In this document: one piece after another, positions 6,957-12,060 of the stretch
Layout of the letters: every line of letters begins with the position of its first letter
Position numbering within the stretch: the first letter of the stretch is position 1
Assembly (NCBI GenBank): GCA_900549195.1
Contig: URNK01000036.1
Location: forward strand, 1 to 12,060
Direction of reading: 5' to 3'
Origin: an uncultured Collinsella sp.
GTDB taxonomy: Bacteria; Actinomycetota; Coriobacteriia; Coriobacteriales; Coriobacteriaceae
DNA length: 12,060 bases
The notes under the pieces: model-generated
What the model was told of the DNA's origin: nothing
Databases searched by the model: none
The model's input: the letters and a program-made list of their open reading frames with translations, nothing else
Translations under genes and position numbers: made by a program

Positions 6957-7505
6957 ATGAAATACCTCATCGCCTCTGACATTCACGGCTCGGCATATTG
7001 GACCGAGCGCCTCTGCTCCGCCATCGAGTCCGAGCAGCCCGACCGCATCGTCCTGCTGGGCGACCTGTTCTATCACGGTCCGCGTAACGACCTGCCGCGC
7101 GACTACGCTCCCAAGCGCGTGATTCCGCTGCTCAATGCCTTGGCCGACCGCATCATCGCGGTGCGCGGCAACTGTGACGCCGAGGTCGACCAGATGGTGC
7201 TCGATTTCCCGGTCATGGCCGACTACGCCACGCTGTTTGACGAGACCGGCCGTGAGCTGTTCCTGACGCACGGCCACGTCTTTGGCGCCGGCATGCACAA
7301 CAGCGTCGACCACGCGCCCGCGCTGCCCGAGGGCTCCGCGCTCGTCTACGGCCATACGCACATCAAGGTTAACGAGGCAAGCGCCGCGCACCCGGGCCTG
7401 TGGCTCTTCAATCCCGGCAGCGTGAGCATTCCCAAGGACGGTACGCATAGCTACGGCATCTACGAGGGCGGCGCGTTCCGTCACGTGGTCCTGGAGGAGG
7501 AATAA
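6957..7505 (+). CDS. YfcE/MJ0936-type metallophosphoesterase
   Basis: This is a small calcineurin-like phosphodiesterase of 182 residues, close to E. coli YfcE (184). Both metal sites are complete: SDIHG (Asp8, His10), LLGDLFYHGPRN (Asp36), VRGNCD (Asn72), THGH (His105, His107) and YGHTH (His133, His135). The family hydrolyses phosphodiester test substrates in vitro, and the natural substrate is unknown. The ATG at 6957 has GAAAGGA (6944-6950) six bases upstream and gives the typical MKYLIASDIHG start. The open frame further upstream overlaps the previous gene and lacks a binding site. mazG starts two bases after its stop, so these genes form one transcription unit. Confidence 0.92.
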   Translation: MKYLIASDIHGSAYWTERLCSAIESEQPDRIVLLGDLFYHGPRNDLPRDYAPKRVIPLLNALADRIIAVRGNCDAEVDQMVLDFPVMADYATLFDETGRELFLTHGHVFGAGMHNSVDHAPALPEGSALVYGHTHIKVNEASAAHPGLWLFNPGSVSIPKDGTHSYGIYEGGAFRHVVLEEE

Positions 7506-7507
7506 CT

Positions 7508-8368
7508 ATGGCGCAGCACATGGCTCAGCAAAATGCCGAGGGTTCGCGCGACCTGTCCACGCTGGTCGACGCGTCGGCCGAGCTGCAGCATCTGGTGCAG
7601 ACTATCTGGCGTCTGCGTCAGCCCGATGGCTGCCCGTGGGATCGTGAGCGGACGCATCAGAGCATCGGCAAGAACATGATCGAGGAAGCCTACGAGGCGC
7701 TCGATTGCATCGAGGCCGATGATGCCACGCATCTGCGCGAGGAGCTCGGCGACGTGCTCATGCAGGTAGTACTGCATGCGCAGATTGCGGCGGACGCCGG
7801 CGAGTTTACGCTGGCCGATGTGGCGCGCGATATCGACGCCAAGCTCATCCGCCGCCACCCACACGTGTTTGGCGATGCGGACGCCGAGAGCTCCGACGAG
7901 GTGCTCAAGATTTGGGATGAGGTAAAGCTTGCCGAGAAGGTTGCCAAGGACAAGGCCGTGGCAGCGGGCGAAGCTGCGCCCGAGGGTCTGCTCGACGGCG
8001 TGCCCACGCATCTGCCGGCGCTGATGCAGGCGCAGAAGGTGTCGCGCAAGGCGGCTGCCGTGGGCTTTGAGTGGGAGACGGTCCAGGATGTGTGGGACGA
8101 GGTCGCCGAGGAGCGTGCCGAGTTTGAGGCCGAGGAGCCCGGAACGTCCGAGCGCGAGATGGAGTTTGGCGACCTGCTCTTTGCCCTGGTCAACGTTGCG
8201 CGCAAAGAGGGCATCGACGCCGAGAGCGCCCTGCGCGCGAGCACGGCCAAGTTTCGCCGTCGCTGGGCCGCGATGGAGCAGATGGCGGCCGATGCCCATG
8301 TTGATCTTGCCGAGCTTTCGACCCACGGCCTCAACGACCTCTGGGATGCTGCCAAGGCAGAGGAGTAA
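7508..8368 (+). CDS. mazG: Nucleoside triphosphate pyrophosphohydrolase MazG
   Basis: MazG cleaves NTPs and dNTPs to monophosphates and pyrophosphate, removing non-canonical nucleotides and, in some bacteria, lowering ppGpp during stress. The 286-residue protein has the tandem MazG layout. The N-terminal domain has LRQPDGCPWDRERTHQSIGK (36-55), IEEAYEAL (58-65) and REELGDVLMQ (77-86). A second, weaker domain holds EERAEFEAEE (201-210) followed by EFGDLLFALVNVARKEGID (219-237). The first domain keeps the full acidic metal-binding set. The ATG at 7508 is preceded by GGAGGAGG (7493-7500) at seven bases. A clear terminator follows. In mycobacteria mazG also lies just upstream of eno, which supports the actinobacterial assignment. 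Confidence 0.95.
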   Translation: MAQHMAQQNAEGSRDLSTLVDASAELQHLVQTIWRLRQPDGCPWDRERTHQSIGKNMIEEAYEALDCIEADDATHLREELGDVLMQVVLHAQIAADAGEFTLADVARDIDAKLIRRHPHVFGDADAESSDEVLKIWDEVKLAEKVAKDKAVAAGEAAPEGLLDGVPTHLPALMQAQKVSRKAAAVGFEWETVQDVWDEVAEERAEFEAEEPGTSEREMEFGDLLFALVNVARKEGIDAESALRASTAKFRRRWAAMEQMAADAHVDLAELSTHGLNDLWDAAKAEE

Positions 8369-8372
8369 GACT

Positions 8373-8417
8373 GCGGGAACGACGGGCTGACATGCCTTGT
8401 CGTTCCCGCTAATTTTT
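8373..8417 (+). terminator. Rho-independent terminator after mazG
   Basis: GCGGGAACGAC (8373-8383) pairs perfectly with GTCGTTCCCGC (8399-8409) around a 15-base loop and is followed by TAATTTTT. It lies five bases after the mazG stop and separates the larC2–yfcE–mazG unit from eno. Confidence 0.85.
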
Positions 8418-8427
8418 CGAAAAACAA

Positions 8428-8457
8428 TTGTATCCCTCGGCTAACTTAGGGCATAAT
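8428..8457 (+). promoter_or_regulatory. Probable promoter of eno
   Basis: TTGTAT (8428-8433) and CATAAT (8452-8457) are separated by 18 bases and resemble -35 and -10 boxes, the latter matching at five of six positions. The pair falls between the mazG terminator and eno, in an AT-rich patch that is unusual for this contig. Transcription would start near 8464. Confidence 0.5.
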
Positions 8458-8466
8458 GCAAAAAGT

Positions 8467-8520
8467 GCGACATGGCTAACTTGCAAACCAAAGCGCCACA
8501 TTGGCGCAATGCCGTGTCGC
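8467..8520 (+). promoter_or_regulatory. Structured 5' leader of eno (nested hairpins)
   Basis: GCGACATGGC (8467-8476) pairs with GCCGTGTCGC (8511-8520) in ten pairs, one of them G·U. Inside, GCGCCA (8493-8498) pairs with TGGCGC (8502-8507) around a CAT loop. The structure would begin at or within a few bases of the predicted transcript start and ends 25 bases before the ribosome binding site. It could protect the 5' end of the mRNA. It matches no riboswitch class I recognise. Confidence 0.5.
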
Positions 8521-8558
8521 CAAGCATTCAACCCGTTTCCAAGTGAGAGGGAGACAAC

Positions 8559-9848
8559 ATGAGCGATATTTTGGATGTCTACGGTCGCGAGGTACTCGAC
8601 AGCCGCGGCAACCCCACCGTCGAGGTCGAGGTCGTGCTCGAGGACGGCAGCTTCGGTCGCGCGATGGTGCCTTCGGGCGCTTCGACCGGCGCTTTCGAAG
8701 CTTGCGAGCTGCGCGACGGCGACAAGGGTCGCTACCTGGGCAAGGGCGTTTCGCAAGCCGTCGAGCACGTCAACAACGAGTGCGCCAACGCCGTCGTGGG
8801 CCTCGATGCCTTCGACCAGCGCGCCGTCGATGCCGCGCTGATCGCCGCGGACGGTGCCCCCAACAAGACCAAGCTCGGCGCCAACGCCATTCTGGGCGTA
8901 TCGCTGGCCGTTGCCCGCGCTGCGGCAGAGTCGGCGGGCCTGTCGCTGTACCAGTACCTGGGCGGCGTCAACGCTCACCTGCTGCCCACGCCCATGATGA
9001 ACATCCTCAACGGCGGCGTGCATGCCGACAACAACGTTGACTTCCAGGAGTTCATGATCATGCCCGTGGGTGCTTCGAGCTTTGCCGAGGGCCTGCGCTG
9101 GTGCGCCGAGGTCTACCACACCCTCAAGGGCGTGCTGCACGAGGCCGGCCTGGGCGGCGGCGTGGGCGACGAGGGCGGTTTCGCGCCTAACCTCAAGACC
9201 AATGCCGAGCCGTTCGAGTACATCACCAAGGCCGTGGAGAAGGCTGGCTTTAAGCCCGGCGTCGACTTCATGTACGCCATGGATCCGGCATCGACCGAGT
9301 TCTACAACGCCGAGACCGGCATGTACGAGCTCAAGGGCGAGGGTGTTGAGTACACGAGCGCTCAGATGGTCGATTACTGGGAGAAGCTTGTCGACACCTA
9401 TCCCATCATCTCCATCGAGGATGGTATGGCCGAGGAGGACTGGGACGGCTGGGTTGAGCTCACCCGTCGCATTGGCAACAAGGTGCAGCTGGTGGGCGAC
9501 GACCTGTTCGTCACCAACACCGAGCGCCTTAAGAAGGGCATCGAGCTGGGTGCCGCCAACGCGATCCTGGTCAAGGTCAACCAGATTGGCACGCTCACCG
9601 AGTCGCTCGAGGCTATCGAGACTGCCAAGGAGGCCGGCTACGCTTGCATCGTGAGCCATCGTTCCGGCGAGACCGAGGACTCTACCATCGCTGACCTGGT
9701 CGTGGGTGTTAACGCCGGCCAGATCAAGTCGGGCGCCCCGTGCCGCAGCGACCGTATTGCCAAGTACAACCAGCTCATCCGCATCGAGGACGAGCTCGAG
9801 GGCAGTGCGCGCTACGCCGGCAAGTCTGCGTTCTACAACATTCGCTAG
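8559..9848 (+). CDS. eno: Enolase (phosphopyruvate hydratase)
   Basis: Enolase interconverts 2-phosphoglycerate and phosphoenolpyruvate in glycolysis and is often part of the RNA degradosome. The 429-residue protein is full length for the family. Active-site elements are visible: PSGASTGAFEA (38-48, mobile loop), VGDEGGFAPNL (Asp204, Glu205), SIEDGMAEEDW (metal ligand Glu287), LVGDDLFVTN, AILVKVNQIGT (Lys339), VSHRSGETED (His367, Ser369) and GQIKSGAPCRSDR (Lys390). The ATG has AGAGGGAG five bases upstream. The gene has its own predicted promoter and a strong terminator, as expected for a highly expressed monocistronic gene. Neighbours mazG, divIC/ftsB and ppx match the conserved actinobacterial neighbourhood. 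Confidence 0.99.
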   Translation: MSDILDVYGREVLDSRGNPTVEVEVVLEDGSFGRAMVPSGASTGAFEACELRDGDKGRYLGKGVSQAVEHVNNECANAVVGLDAFDQRAVDAALIAADGAPNKTKLGANAILGVSLAVARAAAESAGLSLYQYLGGVNAHLLPTPMMNILNGGVHADNNVDFQEFMIMPVGASSFAEGLRWCAEVYHTLKGVLHEAGLGGGVGDEGGFAPNLKTNAEPFEYITKAVEKAGFKPGVDFMYAMDPASTEFYNAETGMYELKGEGVEYTSAQMVDYWEKLVDTYPIISIEDGMAEEDWDGWVELTRRIGNKVQLVGDDLFVTNTERLKKGIELGAANAILVKVNQIGTLTESLEAIETAKEAGYACIVSHRSGETEDSTIADLVVGVNAGQIKSGAPCRSDRIAKYNQLIRIEDELEGSARYAGKSAFYNIR

Positions 9849-9921
9849 GCAGCGGCGTGTGCGGGGGGCGGGGCTGACTCGGATTCGCCTCGCTTCCGCC
9901 GGGCACTGTTGAGCACCATTG

Positions 9922-9953
9922 GGCGCTGGGCCATACGGCTCAGCGCCTTTTTT
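9922..9953 (+). terminator. Rho-independent terminator after eno
   Basis: GGCGCTGGGCC (9922-9932) pairs with GGCTCAGCGCC (9937-9947) in eleven pairs, one of them G·U, with a four-base ATAC loop. Six T residues (9948-9953) follow. It rules out the longer upstream start at 9919 for the next gene. Confidence 0.93.
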
Positions 9954-9992
9954 ATGTCGAGCAAAGGCTGCCGAAGGCGGTGCGGGCGCTCG

Positions 9993-10001
9993 TGCTATAA
10001 C
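9993..10001 (+). promoter_or_regulatory. Candidate extended -10 promoter of the divisome gene
   Basis: TGCTATAAC resembles an extended -10 element (TGnTATAAT), differing at one position. It lies between the eno terminator and the start codon at 10045. No -35 hexamer is evident, which is acceptable for an extended -10 type but leaves the call weak. Confidence 0.35.
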
Positions 10002-10044
10002 TAAAGGACTTAGCGCAAACAAACCTCAACCGCACAAGGCGCAC

Positions 10045-10797
10045 ATGGATCAGATTTACGACAACAGGTATTATTCCGCCGGTTCGCGCGAGCCGTCGTC
10101 TCGTCGTGCGCGTACCGCGCAGCTCGGCGGGTCCGACTACGCCGGCGTCGATTGCCGCGCACAACGTCCGGCAAGTGCCTCACACCCCCGTGCTCAAATG
10201 AATACGTCGACGGGCCGCTCGCCACACTCGACGCATGCTCAGCGCCCCTCGGCTCAAACACGCGAAAAGTCGACCAGGCCCTCGAGCCGTCTTTCGGGCT
10301 CGGACTTCATGCACTACGCCAACGACAACGCGGTGGTCAAGGCAATTTACGACTTTACCCATGGACCCCAGCGCGGGCTGTTTATTGGCATTGTCGTCGT
10401 CCTGGTGCTCGTGAGCCTGTACTTTCCCGTACGCGACCTCTACGTTGCCAAACGCTCGAACGATATCTTGGCCAAGCAGGTCGAGATTCGCCAGCAGTAC
10501 AACGACGAGCTGCAGAAAAGCGTCGACAAGCTGCTCTCGGAGCAGGGTATCAAGGATGCGGCATCCGAGGACCTGGGCCTGGTGATGCCCGGCGAGAAGA
10601 GGATTGAAGTGCAGGGCCTGGACGACGATTCGGACTCGTCGTCGAGCAAAAAGTCCTCGAACGCCAAGAAGGCCAGCGAAGTGGCCAAAGAGATCGAAGA
10701 GGTCGGCAAGGACACGCCGTGGTACATCCAGACGCTCGATATGCTGTTTGGATTTAACGGCGTCGAGGGCCAGACGGTCGTGTCCAACGGCGAGTAA
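10045..10797 (+). CDS. FtsB/DivIC-family septum formation protein
   Basis: This is a probable bitopic divisome protein of the FtsB/DivIC family, which with FtsL and FtsQ/DivIB activates septal cell-wall synthesis. It has 250 residues: a disordered Arg/Ser/Thr-rich cytoplasmic tail (1-105), one membrane helix (about 111-127, GLFIGIVVVLVLVSLYF), a coiled-coil-like segment (about 131-165), and the family signature ending in EDLGLVMPGEKRIEV (175-189). A charged Asp/Ser/Lys linker (192-210) and a hydrophobic C-terminal part follow. The start at 10045 (MDQIYDN) is chosen because the longer frame overlaps the eno terminator; only a weak AAGG precedes it, so a start some codons away is possible. The position between eno and ppx matches Rv1024 of M. 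tuberculosis. The Ppx gene follows after 20 bases. Confidence 0.85.
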   Translation: MDQIYDNRYYSAGSREPSSRRARTAQLGGSDYAGVDCRAQRPASASHPRAQMNTSTGRSPHSTHAQRPSAQTREKSTRPSSRLSGSDFMHYANDNAVVKAIYDFTHGPQRGLFIGIVVVLVLVSLYFPVRDLYVAKRSNDILAKQVEIRQQYNDELQKSVDKLLSEQGIKDAASEDLGLVMPGEKRIEVQGLDDDSDSSSSKKSSNAKKASEVAKEIEEVGKDTPWYIQTLDMLFGFNGVEGQTVVSNGE

Positions 10798-10817
10798 CGC
10801 CCGGAGGGGAGCCTGCA

Positions 10818-11819
10818 ATGACGAATTGCAAACGATATAAGGTGGCGGCGATTGACCTGGGGACGGTGTCGTCGCGCCTGGTGTTGGCCCAGGTCGAGGG
10901 CGGGGCGATCGTGGAATCGTCCAAGCATACCGAGATTACCGACTTGGGCGAGGGCGTGGACGCGACGGGGCGCTTTTGCGAGGCGGCCGTTGAGCGCGTG
11001 CTCGCTGCGTGTCGCATGTTTGTGGACGAGGCCCGTGCCTTTGGGGCCGTGTGCATCTGCACCACGTGTACGAGCGCCGCGCGCGATGCGTCCAATGCCG
11101 CGCTGCTACTGGACGGCCTGCGCGAGCTGGGACTCGAGCCGCAGGTGATTCCGGGCGAGGTCGAGGCGTGCTTGACGTTTTTTGGCGTGGCGCACGACTT
11201 TGCCGGCGAGCGCATCATTGTTGCCGATTCGGGCGGCGGATCCACGGAGCTCGCGACGGGCGTCTATGCACCGGAGCGCGGCGTCTTTGCGCTGGAGGGA
11301 ACGCGCTCGCTGGACATTGGTTGTCGTCGCGTGACCGAGCGGTTTTTCTCGGCACTGCCGCCGTCGACGAACGAGCTTGCGGCTGCTGCCGGCTGGGCAA
11401 ACGAGCAGTTTGCGGGCTACTTTGAGAGTCTGCCTGTCGACTTTGAGCGTGCCGAGCGCCTGGTCGCGGTGGGTGGTACTGTCACCACGCTCGTGGCACT
11501 CGTTCACGAGCTGGAGCCGTATGATTCGAGCTTTGTGCACCTGCGCGAGCTTTCGTTGGACCAGGTTTCGGCCGCTATCGAGCGTATGTCCGCGCTGGAT
11601 GTTGCGGGCATTGCCGCGTTACCGGGCGTGCAACCCAAGCGCGCGGGCGTGATCTTGGCAGGTGCCGCGGTGATTCGCGAGCTCATGCGAGCCGGCGGCT
11701 ACAAGACGCTCACCGTAAGCGAGAACAGCTTGCTCGCCGGCATGGCCGCCACCATCAACGAGGTTCTCGACGGCGCGACCCCCACCATCGGCTGGACCCC
11801 GAGCCTGAGCGCCCTTTAA
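10818..11819 (+). CDS. Ppx/GppA-family phosphatase (exopolyphosphatase-like)
   Basis: The 333-residue protein is a member of the ASKHA-fold Ppx/GppA family, which removes terminal phosphate from polyphosphate or converts pppGpp to ppGpp. Conserved segments are AAIDLGTVSSRLVLA (10-24, phosphate 1 loop), CTTCTSAARDASNA (81-94), IPGEVEACLTFFGV (111-124, with the usual catalytic Glu region), VADSGGGSTELATG (135-148, phosphate 2 loop) and LVAVGGTVTTL (215-225). It has the short actinobacterial form without the C-terminal HD-like domains of E. coli Ppx and GppA. Its position matches Rv1026 (ppx2). A strong GGAGGGGAG (10803-10811) lies six bases before the ATG. Which of the two activities it has cannot be read from the sequence. 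Confidence 0.9.
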   Translation: MTNCKRYKVAAIDLGTVSSRLVLAQVEGGAIVESSKHTEITDLGEGVDATGRFCEAAVERVLAACRMFVDEARAFGAVCICTTCTSAARDASNAALLLDGLRELGLEPQVIPGEVEACLTFFGVAHDFAGERIIVADSGGGSTELATGVYAPERGVFALEGTRSLDIGCRRVTERFFSALPPSTNELAAAAGWANEQFAGYFESLPVDFERAERLVAVGGTVTTLVALVHELEPYDSSFVHLRELSLDQVSAAIERMSALDVAGIAALPGVQPKRAGVILAGAAVIRELMRAGGYKTLTVSENSLLAGMAATINEVLDGATPTIGWTPSLSAL

Positions 11820-11833
11820 CCGTCTCCCTCTGA

Positions 11834-11898
11834 GTTGCGGTGAAATAGTTCCTAAATGGGCTGGTAGCCTGCCAAAACAGGAACTATCCCACCGCAAC
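11834..11898. repeat. Hairpin repeat element after ppx
   Basis: GTTGCGGTGAAATAGTTCCT (11834-11853) is the reverse complement of 11879-11898 with two mismatches in 20, around a 25-base centre. The centre contains a small GGCT/AGCC hairpin and the word CCTGCCAAAA, also seen at 1930. There is no T-run after it on either strand, so it is a poor terminator. It is more likely a third intergenic REP-like repeat. Confidence 0.7.
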
Positions 11899-11918
11899 AT
11901 AGAGCCCCACCGGCGCCC

Positions 11919-11957
11919 AAAAGAAACGAGCCCGCATCTCTGGAGGAAGCGGGCACG
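11919..11957 (-). terminator. Minus-strand rho-independent terminator
   Basis: Read on the minus strand, GCCCGC (11954-11949) pairs with GCGGGC (11935-11930), with two more pairs beyond one mismatch. It is followed by TCGTTTCTTTT (11929-11919). It would end a transcript coming from the right. The tRNA-like 3' end 11 bases before the stem makes this sensible. Confidence 0.5.
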
Positions 11958-11967
11958 AAAAGCCAAA

Positions 11968-11985
11968 TGGTAGGGGCGGTGGGAC
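11968..11985 (-). tRNA. Truncated 3' end of a tRNA, possible attachment-site core
   Basis: On the minus strand the 18 bases GTCCCACCGCCCCTACCA read as a tRNA 3' end: the last two loop bases, the T-stem half CCCAC, an acceptor half CGCCCCT, discriminator A and CCA. A terminator follows. The acceptor half resembles that of tRNA-Trp in E. coli. The expected preceding T-arm (GTGGG and TTCAA) is absent: the sequence changes abruptly at 11986. Either only the 3' end remains, as at the far junction of an element integrated in a tRNA gene, or the last 26 genomic bases are chimeric. Confidence 0.45.
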
Positions 11986-12011
11986 GTCCGCGTATTTGCT
12001 GCGCAAATACG

Positions 12012-12060
12012 CTGTCTCTTATACACATCTCCGAGCCCACGAGACTAGCGCTCATCTCGT
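12012..12060 (-). other. Nextera Read 2 adapter with index (artefact)
   Basis: Bases 12012-12030 are the reverse complement of the Tn5 mosaic end, and 12031-12045 are the rest of the Nextera Read 2 adapter. An eight-base index (TAGCGCTC, 12046-12053) and the start of the P7 flow-cell sequence follow. Spurious minus-strand frames here carry the artefact peptides VGSEMCIRDS and MYKRQ. Confidence 0.98.

Noticed and set aside
8409..10022. 537-codon open frame on the minus strand
   Set aside because: It is antisense to eno, crosses its terminator and leader, and has no recognisable domain or ribosome binding site.
9919..10044. Longer N-terminus for the FtsB/DivIC-like protein
   Set aside because: It would be translated from inside the eno terminator hairpin and its T-run, upstream of any plausible promoter.
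11619..12055. Two minus-strand frames at the right end
   Set aside because: Both start inside the adapter, show its artefact peptides, and overlap ppx or repeat sequence.

Overview
This is a high-GC bacterial contig carrying housekeeping genes. The best guess is a gut member of the Coriobacteriia, close to Collinsella. The mazG–eno–divIC/ftsB–ppx order is the actinobacterial one, the codon use is strongly GC-biased, and the intergenic repeats look like ones I remember from Collinsella-type genomes (a memory, not a search). Both ends are sequencing artefact. Bases 1-32 and 12012-12060 are Nextera transposase adapter, so about 33-12011 is genuine and neither end is a biological boundary.

Left part (33-4987, + strand): a compact histidine biosynthesis operon. 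After the 3' end of an unrecognised gene come hisC, hisB, hisH, hisA, hisF, hisI and hisE, with overlaps or short gaps. hisI and hisE are separate genes. hisG and hisD are not in the window. One unusual gap, between hisB and hisH, holds a 115-bp element with perfect 31-bp inverted arms. Facing the operon is a minus-strand PHP-domain phosphatase (5308-6219), probably the histidinol-phosphatase that supplies the step the operon lacks. The 320 bp between them hold a composite inverted-repeat element and no convincing gene.

Middle (6413-8368, + strand): a free-standing LarC C-terminal-domain protein (nickel-pincer cofactor family), a YfcE-like metallophosphoesterase and the NTP pyrophosphohydrolase MazG, followed by a clear terminator.

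Right part (8428-11819, + strand): enolase with its own probable promoter and a structured 5' leader, a strong terminator, a FtsB/DivIC-like divisome protein, and a Ppx/GppA phosphatase. The DUF501 gene that sits between the last two in mycobacteria is absent.

Right end (11820-12011): a hairpin repeat, a minus-strand terminator, and 18 bases that read as the 3' end of a tRNA (ending in CCA) on the minus strand. The tRNA-like sequence stops abruptly 26 bases before the adapter, which suggests an integration junction or a chimeric contig end.

The least ordinary material is the set of three intergenic inverted-repeat elements (1928-2042, 4983-5306, 11834-11898). They share short core words and look like non-autonomous REP/MITE-type repeats. 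No transposase, CRISPR array, phage gene or secondary-metabolite gene is visible.
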